Shown: positions 25,587 through 34,252 of the stretch, one piece after another
Layout of the letters: each line of letters opens with the position of its first letter
Numbering within the stretch: the stretch's first letter is position 1
DNA from: Pseudomonadales bacterium
GTDB lineage: Bacteria > Pseudomonadota > Gammaproteobacteria > Pseudomonadales > Azotimanducaceae
DNA length: 49,613 nucleotides
Assembly (NCBI GenBank): GCA_028281005.1
Contig: JANQKS010000019.1
Location: 1-49,613, forward strand
Reading direction: 5' to 3'
Program-made: the position numbers and the translations under genes
Notes under the pieces: generated by a model
Databases searched by the model: none
What the model was told of the DNA's origin: nothing
The model's input: the letters and a program-made list of their open reading frames with translations, nothing else

Positions 25587-27521
25587 TTAGATGAGGTGAT
25601 AATCCTCCGCCGCGGGCGCACGGGTCTGTTGCCAGAACTCCAACAGCGTAAACGGCCAGTTTTGTGTGATGTGACCGGAGGCATTCTTGTACCAGGTATT
25701 CACCCCAGACTGCCCCCAAGCCATTCCCGCGTTACCTTTGTCGATCCATTCGTTGTAGCGCTGGTGCACGTCTTGTTTTACATCCAGCGCTTTGCCGTTG
25801 CCCTGCATGAGCATGGCCAAACAACCCATGATGTAGCGCACTTCACATTCTGAAAAAAAGATGATGCTGCCGTTCACCACAATGTTGGTGTTTGGCCCGT
25901 AACAACAAAATAGATTGGGGAAACCCGGCATGCTGATGCCTTTAAACGCGCGCGGCTCATCTGCCCACACCTCGTGCAGCTCTTTGCCTTCGAGCCCGTA
26001 TATTTTCATCGGGTGTAAAAAGCTGCTGGCCTTAAAACCAGTGCCATAGACCAACACGTCAAATTCGTGCTCCACGCCATTGGCGTCGCGCAGCCCTTTC
26101 TCGGTGATGGCGGCAATCCCGTCATCCAGCAGAGATACGTTGTCACGCAGCAGCGTGCGCAGGTATTTGCCGTCGTCGATCAATGCCCGTTTGGCGCCGG
26201 GTGGGTAATCTGGCGTGCACTTTTCAATCAGGTCCGGGCGACCGGCTAAGGTCTCTTCAAGGTTGGCGATGAGGGTGTCACGGAATTGTTGGTTTAACTC
26301 ACTCACCGACTCTTCCGGGCGCTCCCAACCCTCCTCGCCGGTCACCGCCTGTAACAAACCTTCCGCGGCGCTCCAGAACATATTGAACCGAAACCACTTG
26401 GCGTAAAACGGCACGTGTTTCAGCAGCCAATGTTTCCCCTCGGGCACATCCTGAAAATAGGTTTCGTTTGGCACGATCCAGGGTGCGGTGCGCTGAAATA
26501 CCGTAACCGATTCAGCCTGGTCCGCGACGATCGGCACAAATTGGAAGGCGCTGCCGCCGGTGCCGATGACCCCGACCCGTTTACCGGTGAGATCAACATC
26601 GTGTTGCCATTCCGCCGAGTGCCAGGCCGGGCCTTTAAAGCTGCCGAGGCCTTCGATGTCTGGCATTTTCGGACGGTTTAACTGCCCCACGGCGCTGATC
26701 ACGGCATTCACCACCAAGGTGTCTGCGCCGTTGGGACCGTTCACTTGGACATGCCACATACCGCTGGCTTCATCGAAGTTGGCACGCTCAACTTCGGTGT
26801 CGAAGCGGATGTGATCGCGCAGACCGTATTCGTCTGCAGTCGTGGAAAAGTAATCGTGCAACACCGGCTGCGGCGAGAAGTGTTGCGGCCAATCCTGGGG
26901 CCTGAAGGAGTAGGAATAGACGTGATTGGCGCTGTCCACGCGGCAACCCGGATAAGTGTTTTCCAGCCAGGTCCCGCCGACGTCGTGGTTTTTCTCTACC
27001 ACCATAAAATCAATGCCGGCTTGCTGCAGGCGGATGGCGGACAGCAACCCCGACATCCCAGCACCGATGACCAGCACTTTGAAATCTGCGCGCGTATGCT
27101 CCGGTACTTTGTACACTTCCGGTTGCTCGTACGCGTCTTCCCCATGCATGGAGAGTTCAGCCGAGAGAAACTCCACATATTCTTCCGCCAAACTCTGCCC
27201 GGTGATGAAGTCCATCATTTCCCGCAGTTCGGCATCCTTAGGAACATAGAACTCTGCCGGGGCGTCGCGATGCTGCGCAATCACCTGCAAGGCGCGTTGA
27301 CGCACCGAATCGCGTTGCGCCTCGGTTAAACCATCATCGGGATTCAGAAATTCCACCATGGGTTTGATGTCGCCGCGCACCAGCGACATATCCCCGGTCA
27401 TATGCACCAGAGCCAACACCAGCGACGGGATGTGGGCTTCCTGCAACGCCGCGGCAATGGCGGCGTCATCCGCCTCGATGGCCGCAGCGTGTTCTGTATC
27501 AACACTGTTTAGTTCCGACAT
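25587..27521 (-). CDS. flavin-containing (Baeyer-Villiger type) monooxygenase
   Basis: A 644-residue NADPH/FAD monooxygenase. After a ~145-residue N-terminal extension comes the FAD loop VLVIGAGMSGLLSA (149-162) with EKNHDVGGTW, then the fingerprint FKGPAWHSAEW (295-305), which fits FxGxxxHxxxW but has Gln instead of Pro or Asp next, and the NADPH loop VGVIGTGGSAFQFVP (316-330). The extension is typical of long BVMO relatives acting on cyclic or steroid ketones. The substrate is unknown. The leader carries a GA-rich run, (GA) six times, in front of the ATG at 27521, part of which is the ribosome site. It diverges from the small gene at 27611. Confidence 0.9.
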   Translation of the reverse strand: MSELNSVDTEHAAAIEADDAAIAAALQEAHIPSLVLALVHMTGDMSLVRGDIKPMVEFLNPDDGLTEAQRDSVRQRALQVIAQHRDAPAEFYVPKDAELREMMDFITGQSLAEEYVEFLSAELSMHGEDAYEQPEVYKVPEHTRADFKVLVIGAGMSGLLSAIRLQQAGIDFMVVEKNHDVGGTWLENTYPGCRVDSANHVYSYSFRPQDWPQHFSPQPVLHDYFSTTADEYGLRDHIRFDTEVERANFDEASGMWHVQVNGPNGADTLVVNAVISAVGQLNRPKMPDIEGLGSFKGPAWHSAEWQHDVDLTGKRVGVIGTGGSAFQFVPIVADQAESVTVFQRTAPWIVPNETYFQDVPEGKHWLLKHVPFYAKWFRFNMFWSAAEGLLQAVTGEEGWERPEESVSELNQQFRDTLIANLEETLAGRPDLIEKCTPDYPPGAKRALIDDGKYLRTLLRDNVSLLDDGIAAITEKGLRDANGVEHEFDVLVYGTGFKASSFLHPMKIYGLEGKELHEVWADEPRAFKGISMPGFPNLFCCYGPNTNIVVNGSIIFFSECEVRYIMGCLAMLMQGNGKALDVKQDVHQRYNEWIDKGNAGMAWGQSGVNTWYKNASGHITQNWPFTLLEFWQQTRAPAAEDYHLI

Positions 27522-27610
27522 GTTCGCCTCTCTCTCTCTTTCTCTGGCTCCTCTAGAGCCCTAGGTTACCGTGCTTTGCTTCTTTTACCCAGAACGGCTA
27601 GTTTTATCCA

Positions 27611-27982
27611 ATGTTCGGCATCATCCCATTCCAGTTTCGGTTCCGCGGCAAAGTGCGGCGCGTACTGGACATCTACTACTGCTTTTTAGATGAAGGCAAC
27701 GTGGCCTTGCACCCAACACAGATCGCCCGCAAGACCGGCATCAGCTTTGCCGAAGTCGCGCGTCGCCTGGACGCCACACCAGAATTGTTTGTCAAACTGC
27801 CCAAGCGGGACGGCATTACCCGCTATCGGATAACCACTACCGCATCCACGCGTACGCCAGAAGAGACCGAAGCGTTGCTCACAAAATACGCGCAGCGTGA
27901 ATCCATGCTGCTGTATGCGTTCGGCACCATGGTGCTGGCCATGTTGGTGATCGTAGTGCTGACGATTGCACCAAATATGTAA
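27611..27982 (+). CDS. small HTH-like protein with C-terminal membrane helix
   Basis: A 123-residue protein I do not recognise. Residues ~15-75 look like a winged-helix or MarR-like fold (VRRVLDIYYCFLDEGNVAL, HPTQIARKTGISFAEVARRL), ending in a basic stretch KLPKRDGITRYRI; residues ~98-120 form one hydrophobic helix (LLYAFGTMVLAMLVIVVLTI). That would make it a membrane-tethered nucleic-acid-binding or adaptor protein, topology N-terminus inside. It sits between the monooxygenase (divergent) and an acyl-CoA dehydrogenase 75 bases downstream on the same strand. The function is inference from pattern only. Confidence 0.65.
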   Translation: MFGIIPFQFRFRGKVRRVLDIYYCFLDEGNVALHPTQIARKTGISFAEVARRLDATPELFVKLPKRDGITRYRITTTASTRTPEETEALLTKYAQRESMLLYAFGTMVLAMLVIVVLTIAPNM

Positions 27983-28057
27983 GCGACGGGTGCCAAGCGC
28001 GGCCCGCCAAGGCCAGCCACAAAAACTGCCACCAAAGAATAAAATAGGGAATAAATT

Positions 28058-29167
28058 GTGCCGGAATTGTTGTCCGCAGAACTGCAAAACCTCGCCCAGA
28101 CTTGCCACACTTTTGCCACACAAGTACTGCTGGAACAGGGGGATAAACCAGCAGCCGAAGCTCGCGCCAGCGTGCGCGCAGCCGCCAAACGGGCCGGTCT
28201 ATTTGCCATGACGCAGCCGCAAGAGTTTGGCGGCAGCGCTGCGAGCCAACTGGCACTGTGCGTCGCGCGCGAATCCCTGGCGGCCCACAACCCCCCCTAC
28301 ATGGACGCCGTATTTGGTCCCAGCCCCGGGGTGTTGGGGAGTGTCACAGACCCGCTCAAAACGAGCCATCTGGAACCGTTGCTGGCGGGGGAGAAACGCG
28401 GCGGCTTCGGTTTCACCGAACCAGATGACGCGCCCAAGCCGACCAGCGGCGTGATCGACGGTGACAGCTTGATTGTCACCGGCCAGAAATCTTACGTCAC
28501 CGGCGGCGCGGATGCGGACTTCATCAACACTCTGGTACAGGTGGAAGAGCGCGGCGCGTCCATGGTGGTGATCGATACCCATCTAGACGGCGTCCACCTG
28601 GAAAAAAAGTTCACTTCACTAGATGGCTCCCACCACGCAGCTTTTCAATTTAATGGCGTGCGCGTGCCGCTCCACCAGGTGATCGGTGAACCGGGTAAAG
28701 GTTTACCCAAGGCGATGCGGCAAATTGGCGACACACGTTTGCTGATTGCCGCGCAAGCCAGCGGCTACATGCTGTGGGTGGTGGATCTGCTCACCACCCA
28801 TCTCGCCGCCAAAGACAAATCCGGTGAACCACGCGGCAACAAAGATGTGGTGCGGCTGCGTTATGCAGACCTGCGTATCAAGGCTTATGCGGCGCGCAGT
28901 ATGTTGTATCGCACGGCGCGGCTGGCGGATGCCGATGAGAACATCGTCAACGAAGCCATGGCTTGTAAGGTGTTTGCCACGGAGGCCGTGGGTGAATTGG
29001 TCGACACTGGCATACAACTGGTGGGGGGAACCGCCCTGATGGAAGGCCACCCATTGGAGCGGCTCTATCGACAAGTGCGCGCCTGGCGCTTAGCTGAAGG
29101 CGCCAGCGACGTGCTGCGTTTAAACATAGGGCGCGGTATCCTCGAACTCGGCAAGGGCCGCATCTAA
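28058..29167 (+). CDS. acyl-CoA dehydrogenase family protein
   Basis: A 369-residue flavoenzyme. It has the ACAD layout: helical N-terminal domain with AAKRAGLFAMTQPQEFGG, middle domain with GFGFTEPDDAPKPTSG and a GQKSYVTGGADAD loop, and C-terminal domain ending RLAEGASDVLRLNIGRG, where the family FAD-binding segment lies. Start is a GTG at 28058 with TAGGGA eight bases upstream. Glu in the EGAS motif is in the position where many ACADs read EGTS. It probably works on a side chain or fatty acid different from that of the ACAD at 16 kb; the substrate is unknown. Confidence 0.9.
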   Translation: MPELLSAELQNLAQTCHTFATQVLLEQGDKPAAEARASVRAAAKRAGLFAMTQPQEFGGSAASQLALCVARESLAAHNPPYMDAVFGPSPGVLGSVTDPLKTSHLEPLLAGEKRGGFGFTEPDDAPKPTSGVIDGDSLIVTGQKSYVTGGADADFINTLVQVEERGASMVVIDTHLDGVHLEKKFTSLDGSHHAAFQFNGVRVPLHQVIGEPGKGLPKAMRQIGDTRLLIAAQASGYMLWVVDLLTTHLAAKDKSGEPRGNKDVVRLRYADLRIKAYAARSMLYRTARLADADENIVNEAMACKVFATEAVGELVDTGIQLVGGTALMEGHPLERLYRQVRAWRLAEGASDVLRLNIGRGILELGKGRI

Positions 29168-29197
29168 AAACAGCCGCGTCTAAATGGAGTACCCGAC

Positions 29198-29509
29198 ATG
29201 AACATCAAACCCCTTCTGCTGCTAGCACCGGCATTGCTGTTGAGCGCCTGCACCTTTGTGCAACTCTCCGACGCCGGGGCCGGAGTGGCGCAATTTGGCG
29301 CCGGGGACGTGGCCAATTGTGAAGAAAAAGGCGTGGTGTCTTCCCAAACCAGGGACAAAGTCCTGATCAATCGCAGCGCGGACGCGGTGCAAGAAGAGTT
29401 AACGGTGTTGGCCCGTAATGAAGCGGCACGCCTGGGTGCCAACGCCATTGTGCCGATCGGAGATCCTGAAGATGGTGCGCAACGCTTCCGCGCCTATCTG
29501 TGTCAATGA
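29198..29509 (+). CDS. DUF4156-type lipoprotein
   Basis: A 103-residue outer-membrane-type lipoprotein: hydrophobic leader LLLLAPALLLSAC with lipidated Cys at 18 and Thr at +2, which does not direct inner-membrane retention. The mature part (VANCEEKGVVSSQTRDKV, ELTVLARNEAARLGANAIVP, final YLC) fits the DUF4156 family of small gammaproteobacterial lipoproteins, which has no known function; the two Cys residues may form a disulfide. GGAGT precedes the ATG. The gene end overlaps the convergent Smr gene by 7 bases. Confidence 0.85.
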   Translation: MNIKPLLLLAPALLLSACTFVQLSDAGAGVAQFGAGDVANCEEKGVVSSQTRDKVLINRSADAVQEELTVLARNEAARLGANAIVPIGDPEDGAQRFRAYLCQ

Positions 29510-30138
29510 TGTAGACCCTCATCGTCACTTTTCAGGCCGTGCTGCTCACGATTGAGCTCTTTGCTCTCCGGGGATTTACGCACCAGCACATACACCGCAC
29601 CCACCCCGCCGTGGTGTCGCTGGGCGGAGCAAAACGCGATCACTTCCGGGTGTTCCTCCAGCCAAAAAGCCAGATAACTTTTTAAACGCCCAGGCGTTTT
29701 ACTGATCTCTCCCTTGCCGGGCGACATCAGTAGGCTCCGCTGGCCTTTGGCACTGGCCACTTTGAGGAAGTTGAACACGAGCTGGCGCGCTTCTTTAACC
29801 GTCTTGCGGTGCAAGTCCAAGCTGGCCTCGATGTCGTAGCCGCCACGGCGAAGACGATCAAACACCGCGTTTTGCACACCGTCTTTTTTCCACTCCAAGT
29901 ATTCCAACGGCTGCCGCGGCGGCACATCGGATAAGGTCAGGAAATTTGGATCAACGCGGTTGTCATTCACGCCAAGAGCGGCGTCGCGGCGCGCGAGATG
30001 GGCTTCGGTGATCTCACGAGCGCTCTTACGCTCCTGTTGGCGGCCTTTAGACAGCGGCGCCACATCCTGCATGGCTTGCGCAAACAAATCTTCTTCGTCA
30101 GGCGCCTGGTCACGCGGATCCTGATCATCCGGCTGCAT
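29503..30138 (-). CDS. Smr domain protein (SmrA/YdaL-like)
   Basis: A 211-residue protein with a charged N-terminal half (DEEDLFAQAMQDVAPL is typical of SmrA-like proteins) and a C-terminal Smr domain from ~100: ASLDLHRKTVKEARQLVFNF, LKSYLAFWLEEHPEVIAFCS, GGVGAVYVLVRK. Smr domains nick DNA or RNA. Two signature positions differ: the LDLHG Gly is Arg (LDLHRK), and the HGKG-type loop reads MSPGKGE, so the catalytic His is absent there. Activity may be altered. It lies 8 bases after the dioxygenase gene and is probably cotranscribed with it. Confidence 0.85.
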   Translation of the reverse strand: MQPDDQDPRDQAPDEEDLFAQAMQDVAPLSKGRQQERKSAREITEAHLARRDAALGVNDNRVDPNFLTLSDVPPRQPLEYLEWKKDGVQNAVFDRLRRGGYDIEASLDLHRKTVKEARQLVFNFLKVASAKGQRSLLMSPGKGEISKTPGRLKSYLAFWLEEHPEVIAFCSAQRHHGGVGAVYVLVRKSPESKELNREQHGLKSDDEGLHH

Positions 30139-30146
30139 GGTGGTAT

Positions 30147-30941
30147 CTATGCTCCGGGTAATGGAATACTGGGATAAGCGGCGGAGCGTGTTCCGGGAAT
30201 GGGGTGGTTGTCTTCACTATGGTAGGTAAATACCGGTGATAGCTTGACCACATCGGTGTTGTTGCGGCCAGCCGCATGAAACAGCCGGCAGTGGAACAAC
30301 AAAATATCCCCCGCATTGAGGTCCACCGTGCACGCTTGATCAATCAGCCGGGCGTTTTCAGGCCACTCCGGACGCAGGAACAGCTCCGCGTCTAAGCGGC
30401 CGCGCTCAAACTCCATTTGATGGGTGCCGGGGATAACCTGCAGGGCGCCGTTGGCGAAGCGTTCTTCTCCCAAGGCAAACCACGCCGAGATGAGCTCCGG
30501 GCGGTCAAACGACCAGTAACGTATGTCCTGATGCCACAGCGTCGCGCTGCTGAAACCGGGATGTTTGGTCATCACACAATTATGATGGCACTGGCTCAAC
30601 ATCGCGCGGCTACGTACACCGTCTTGTTCCCCAAACAAGGCGTTCAACACAGATGCCACTTGGGGATGCAGGCTGATGTCGCGCAACACCTGGGCGCGCG
30701 CATAAGCATGCAACAAACGGCGCGGCGTGTTGCCCCCTTGGGCAGCTCGGTCCGTAGGAGAGCCCGGATAGCCGACATCCGCCTCGTACTCTACGGGGCC
30801 AACAATGGGGTCTAACGAGCTCATCACAAAGTGCTGTACTTGCGCGATCTGCTCGGCATCCAGCACCCCGGGCAGGACAACGTAGCCGTCCCGCCGGAAC
30901 GATGCCATTTCAAGTTCGCTGAGGGCAGCGCCGCTGTTCAT
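30147..30941 (-). CDS. phytanoyl-CoA dioxygenase family protein
   Basis: A 264-residue Fe(II)/2-oxoglutarate oxygenase with a double-stranded beta-helix. The iron ligands are visible as His137 and Asp139 in LWHQDIRYW and His222 in LFHAAGRN, with Arg226 for 2-oxoglutarate. The QVIPGTHQ strand is typical of the PhyH family. These enzymes hydroxylate acyl-CoAs or many small molecules; the substrate is unknown. The gene leads a two-gene minus-strand unit with the Smr gene and is followed upstream by the aldehyde dehydrogenase gene on the same strand after 44 bases. Confidence 0.88.
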   Translation of the reverse strand: MNSGAALSELEMASFRRDGYVVLPGVLDAEQIAQVQHFVMSSLDPIVGPVEYEADVGYPGSPTDRAAQGGNTPRRLLHAYARAQVLRDISLHPQVASVLNALFGEQDGVRSRAMLSQCHHNCVMTKHPGFSSATLWHQDIRYWSFDRPELISAWFALGEERFANGALQVIPGTHQMEFERGRLDAELFLRPEWPENARLIDQACTVDLNAGDILLFHCRLFHAAGRNNTDVVKLSPVFTYHSEDNHPIPGTRSAAYPSIPLPGA

Positions 30942-30985
30942 GGGTGGTTGCCTCTTTTCTCTTATCCGTCTGGCTGCTTAGTGGC

Positions 30986-32419
30986 TTAACGGATCTGCTG
31001 GCGCACAGCCTTCATCAGCTTTTCACCAAACGGCGGGCGTAACCCCGCCAATTCCGCAACGTTGACTTTGGACTGAGTAAAAATGGCCTTGGCGTGGCTA
31101 AAGGTTTTGAAGCCGTCGTGGCCGTGATAAGAACCCATGCCGGAAGGACCCACCCCACCGAAGGGTAAATCTTCCTGGGCCACATGCATAACCACATCGT
31201 TGACCGTCACACCACCCGAAGTGGTATGGGTGAGCACACGCTCTTGTTCAGCACCATCACTGCCAAAATAATAGAGACCCAAGGGGCGGTCTCGGTCATT
31301 GATGAAGTTGATCGTCTCATCCAACTGGTCGTAGGTTTTGACCGGCATCACCGGGCCAAAAATTTCTTCCTGCATGATGGCCATGTCGTCGGTTGGGTTG
31401 AGGACCAAGGTCGGCGGGATCTTGTGGTTCGGCTGTTGGCGGAAGTCTTCTCCTGCCGGATTAATTTCAACCACTTCAGCACCCTTATCGCGGGCTTCTT
31501 CTACATAACTGTTGATGCGGTCGAAATGGCGCTGATTGACAACGGACGTGTAATCCGGGTTGTCTAACAGCGTGGGGAACATTTTTGCCACCGCGCGTTC
31601 GCTGGAGGCTACAAAATCGCGCATACGTTCGGTAGGCACAAATACATAATCCGGCGCCAGACAGATCTGCCCTGCATTCATCATCTTGCCTGCCATGATG
31701 GCGTCAGTGGTTTTGTCGATGTCTGCACTGCGGCCCACCACCACCGGGGACTTACCCCCCAGCTCTAAGGTCACCGGCACCAGATTTTCAGACGCGGCGC
31801 GCATGACGTGTTTGGCGATACCCGTAGCACCCGTGAACAACAAGTGATCGAAGGCCAAACCGGAGAAATCCCCGCCGGTCTGCGGCCCGCCGGTAATGAC
31901 GGCGATTTCCGTTTCATCAAACTCTTCTGCAATACCTGCACGCATGGCCTCTGAGGTGGCTGGCGTGTACTCACTGGGTTTGATCATGCAGCGGTTACCC
32001 GCGGCCAAGATACCTGCCAAGGGGCTAAAGGTGAGATTCACCGGGAAGTTCCATGGGCTAATCACTCCCACCACACCCAGTGGCTGATACTCTACCCGGG
32101 CTTTGGCGCCCAGTAGATTAAGCGGAAACGGGCCTACCTTGCGTTTTTCCGCCTTACGCCATTTGGCGACATTGGCCTGGGCGTGGCGCAGCGGCCCTAC
32201 GGAGGCAGCAATATCAGTAAACAACGACTGATGTTCACTGCGATGGCCAAAATCTTCTGACATGGCTTCTACCAGGCGTGTTTCGTGCTTCTTCAGCACG
32301 TTGATGGCGCGTTCGATACGTTCTATGCGGGCCTCTGTGGACACCACACCGTCTGCCAAATAAGCGGCGCGCTGGCGATCCAGGACGTCTTGCATTTGCT
32401 CTTTTGGGGTCTCTTGCAT
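30986..32419 (-). CDS. aldehyde dehydrogenase, coniferyl-aldehyde type
   Basis: A 477-residue NAD(P)-dependent aldehyde dehydrogenase. Catalytic features: Asn124 in SPWNFPVNLT, Glu219 in TLELGGKSPVV, Cys253 in NAGQICLAPDYV. The short form with the LAPDYV continuation is typical of coniferyl aldehyde or fatty-aldehyde dehydrogenases (class 3-like). The ATG at 32419 is preferred to the longer frame starting at 32464, which runs through the tandem repeats of the promoter region. It diverges from a zinc alcohol dehydrogenase, so an alcohol-aldehyde-acid route is suggested. Confidence 0.92.
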   Translation of the reverse strand: MQETPKEQMQDVLDRQRAAYLADGVVSTEARIERIERAINVLKKHETRLVEAMSEDFGHRSEHQSLFTDIAASVGPLRHAQANVAKWRKAEKRKVGPFPLNLLGAKARVEYQPLGVVGVISPWNFPVNLTFSPLAGILAAGNRCMIKPSEYTPATSEAMRAGIAEEFDETEIAVITGGPQTGGDFSGLAFDHLLFTGATGIAKHVMRAASENLVPVTLELGGKSPVVVGRSADIDKTTDAIMAGKMMNAGQICLAPDYVFVPTERMRDFVASSERAVAKMFPTLLDNPDYTSVVNQRHFDRINSYVEEARDKGAEVVEINPAGEDFRQQPNHKIPPTLVLNPTDDMAIMQEEIFGPVMPVKTYDQLDETINFINDRDRPLGLYYFGSDGAEQERVLTHTTSGGVTVNDVVMHVAQEDLPFGGVGPSGMGSYHGHDGFKTFSHAKAIFTQSKVNVAELAGLRPPFGEKLMKAVRQQIR

Positions 32420-32434
32420 GGTTGCGCCTCCTAT

Positions 32435-32474
32435 TGGCGATGAATGGCGATTACTGGTGATCAATGGCGATCTT
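32435..32474. repeat. four 10-bp tandem repeats between divergent ALDH and ADH genes
   Basis: TGGCGATGAA, TGGCGATTAC, TGGTGATCAA and TGGCGATCTT follow each other without spacer. The 10-base period places the TGGCGAT cores on one face of the helix, as for cooperative regulator binding. The array begins 16 bases before the ALDH start and 83 bases before the ADH start. Confidence 0.55.
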
Positions 32475-32556
32475 GCTCGGTCGAACCATATATTTTCGGT
32501 AATGTTGGGGGATAATGTCCATAATCCTATGTAAAACAGCTTGAAGCGAGGTCAGC

Positions 32557-33579
32557 ATGCGCGCAGTACTCATGGAACGCGGCCGTCTATGGGTGGAGGA
32601 AGTGGACGCACCCGAGCCCGGTCCAGGTGAGGTATTGGTGAAATCCCGGGCATGCGGCATCTGTGGCTCTGATTTGCACGCCGCTCAGCACACCGACAGC
32701 TTCGTGGAAACCAGCCGGGAGTCCGGCGGTGCCTTTAAGCTCACCACCTACAATCCAGTCGTCTTGGGTCACGAATTTTGCGCCGAAGTGGTCGAGAACG
32801 GCCCAGGTACGGATGCTAAGTTCAGTCCCGGACAACTGGTCTGCTCCGCACCCATGCTGGCACGCCAGCCGATGCAAGCGGTGGGTTACAGCGACGAAAT
32901 TCCAGGCGGCTTTGCGGAATACATGGTGTTGTCGGAAGCGTTGATGATACCGGTACCGGAAGGCACCCCGGCACAAGCCGCCGCTCTGACCGAACCGTTG
33001 GCAGTTGGATACCACGCGGTCAACAAAGCCAATCTGAACGGCGATGAAGCCGTCTTGGTGATCGGCGCCGGACCCGTGGGATTGGCGGTGATCACCGCGT
33101 TAAAGGCGCGGGGCGTCGGACCGATCGTGGCCGCGGATTATTCTGCCGGGCGCCGCCAGTTCGCGCTGGTACAAGGCGCCGACGCGGTAGTCGACCCTGC
33201 GTTAGACAACCCTTTTCGCAGCGAGAACATCCATCGGCGCAACTTAGTGGTGTTTGAGTGCGTCGGTGTCCCGGGCATTTTGGATAACATCTTCGTCAAC
33301 GTACCCGCCCACACCCGCATCGTGGTGGTCGGCGTTTGCCTGCAAACCGACCACATCCGTCCTTTGATTGCGGTCAACAAAGAACTGGCGCTGCAATTTG
33401 TGCTCGGTTACACGCTGGATGAATTTACCGAAAGCCTCCGCAACATCGCCGAGGGCAAATTTGATGTCAGCCAGATGGTGTCCCACACCGTGGGGTTAGA
33501 CGGCGTGGCTGGCATGTTTGAAGCGCTCAAAGACCCGGAGCAGTACGCCAAAGTATTAGTAGAACCCTGGCAAAGTTGA
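32557..33579 (+). CDS. zinc-dependent alcohol dehydrogenase (MDR superfamily)
   Basis: A 340-residue medium-chain dehydrogenase. The catalytic zinc site is Cys36 in ACGICGSDLH with GHE at 71-73 and Glu146; the nucleotide loop VLVIGAGPVGLAVI lies at 166-179. The four-Cys structural zinc lobe is replaced by LVCSAPMLARQP, so only the catalytic metal is expected. GAGG precedes the ATG at 32557. Divergence from an aldehyde dehydrogenase suggests shared regulation and consecutive oxidation of an alcohol. The substrate is not evident; some relatives act on polyols or threonine. Confidence 0.9.
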   Translation: MRAVLMERGRLWVEEVDAPEPGPGEVLVKSRACGICGSDLHAAQHTDSFVETSRESGGAFKLTTYNPVVLGHEFCAEVVENGPGTDAKFSPGQLVCSAPMLARQPMQAVGYSDEIPGGFAEYMVLSEALMIPVPEGTPAQAAALTEPLAVGYHAVNKANLNGDEAVLVIGAGPVGLAVITALKARGVGPIVAADYSAGRRQFALVQGADAVVDPALDNPFRSENIHRRNLVVFECVGVPGILDNIFVNVPAHTRIVVVGVCLQTDHIRPLIAVNKELALQFVLGYTLDEFTESLRNIAEGKFDVSQMVSHTVGLDGVAGMFEALKDPEQYAKVLVEPWQS

Positions 33580-33587
33580 GACGCTGC

Positions 33588-34220
33588 CTACCCAGCGGCG
33601 CTGGCTTTTTTCGCAATCAAAAATATCGACGGGCTGGTTGGCGAACGCCACTCATCTTCAATCGAAAACCCTGCAGCTGTGACATCGCCAACCCATTGAT
33701 CCGCGCTAAAAAAGCGTAGCAGCGGCAACACGCGCAAGGCACTGCCTGCCCTCAGCAGCGGCTGCGCCGCCTTCGAGATATCACCGAGACACACCGTGCT
33801 CGACACAAACAAGCCACCGGGGCGGAGCAGACGGTGGATCTTCGCCAACGTATCGTGGTGATCGTCCACCAAGTGCAAAATATTGAGGGCCAGCACCGCA
33901 TCATAAGTGTCGGCTTCTGCCGCCATCGCATCGATGCCTTGCACCTCAAAATCGATGTTCGTCACCCCAGCTTCGGCAGCACGCTGCCTGGCAATGGCAA
34001 TCATGTTTTTGGAGTAATCCACCGCCCGGATGTGTTGCACGTGGGGTGCGTGGACAATGGCTGTGCTGCCCGTGCCACAGCCAATCTCCAGCACCTGCAT
34101 GTCCGGTTTGAAGCGGGTCTGGGTCTTTGCCAACTTCATCTGATAAGCGGTTTCATCGGCGATGGGTTGCCGCGAATATCGCTTCGCCAGCAAATTCCAG
34201 AACCCGGGTGATCGATCCAT
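33588..34220 (-). CDS. class I SAM-dependent methyltransferase
   Basis: A 210-residue methyltransferase with the SAM loop VLEIGCGTGSTAIVHAP (43-59), acidic strand IRAVDYSKNMIAIARQ, motif NIDFEVQGIDAM and YDAVLALNILHLVDD. A strong AGGAGG lies four bases before the ATG at 34220. It looks like a small-molecule (ubiquinone/menaquinone-type UbiE-like or Methyltransf_11/25) enzyme; the acceptor is unknown. It converges with the alcohol dehydrogenase gene with an 8-base gap and follows the small gene at 34253 on the same strand. Confidence 0.85.
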   Translation of the reverse strand: MDRSPGFWNLLAKRYSRQPIADETAYQMKLAKTQTRFKPDMQVLEIGCGTGSTAIVHAPHVQHIRAVDYSKNMIAIARQRAAEAGVTNIDFEVQGIDAMAAEADTYDAVLALNILHLVDDHHDTLAKIHRLLRPGGLFVSSTVCLGDISKAAQPLLRAGSALRVLPLLRFFSADQWVGDVTAAGFSIEDEWRSPTSPSIFLIAKKASAAG

Positions 34221-34252
34221 GTGGCCTCCTTGAGTGCCAGGCTGCCTTAGCC

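Noticed and set aside
25390-25719. Minus-strand frame in the gap after cmoB
   Set aside because: Runs into the monooxygenase gene in another frame; Trp/Cys/Arg-rich and without recognisable motif.
26745-27329. 194-codon frame opposite the monooxygenase
   Set aside because: Antisense to the FAD-binding region of a well-supported gene.
27526-27545. GA/CT dinucleotide run upstream of the monooxygenase as a phase-variation switch
   Set aside because: Only six clean repeats and outside the coding frame; part of it simply serves as the ribosome site.
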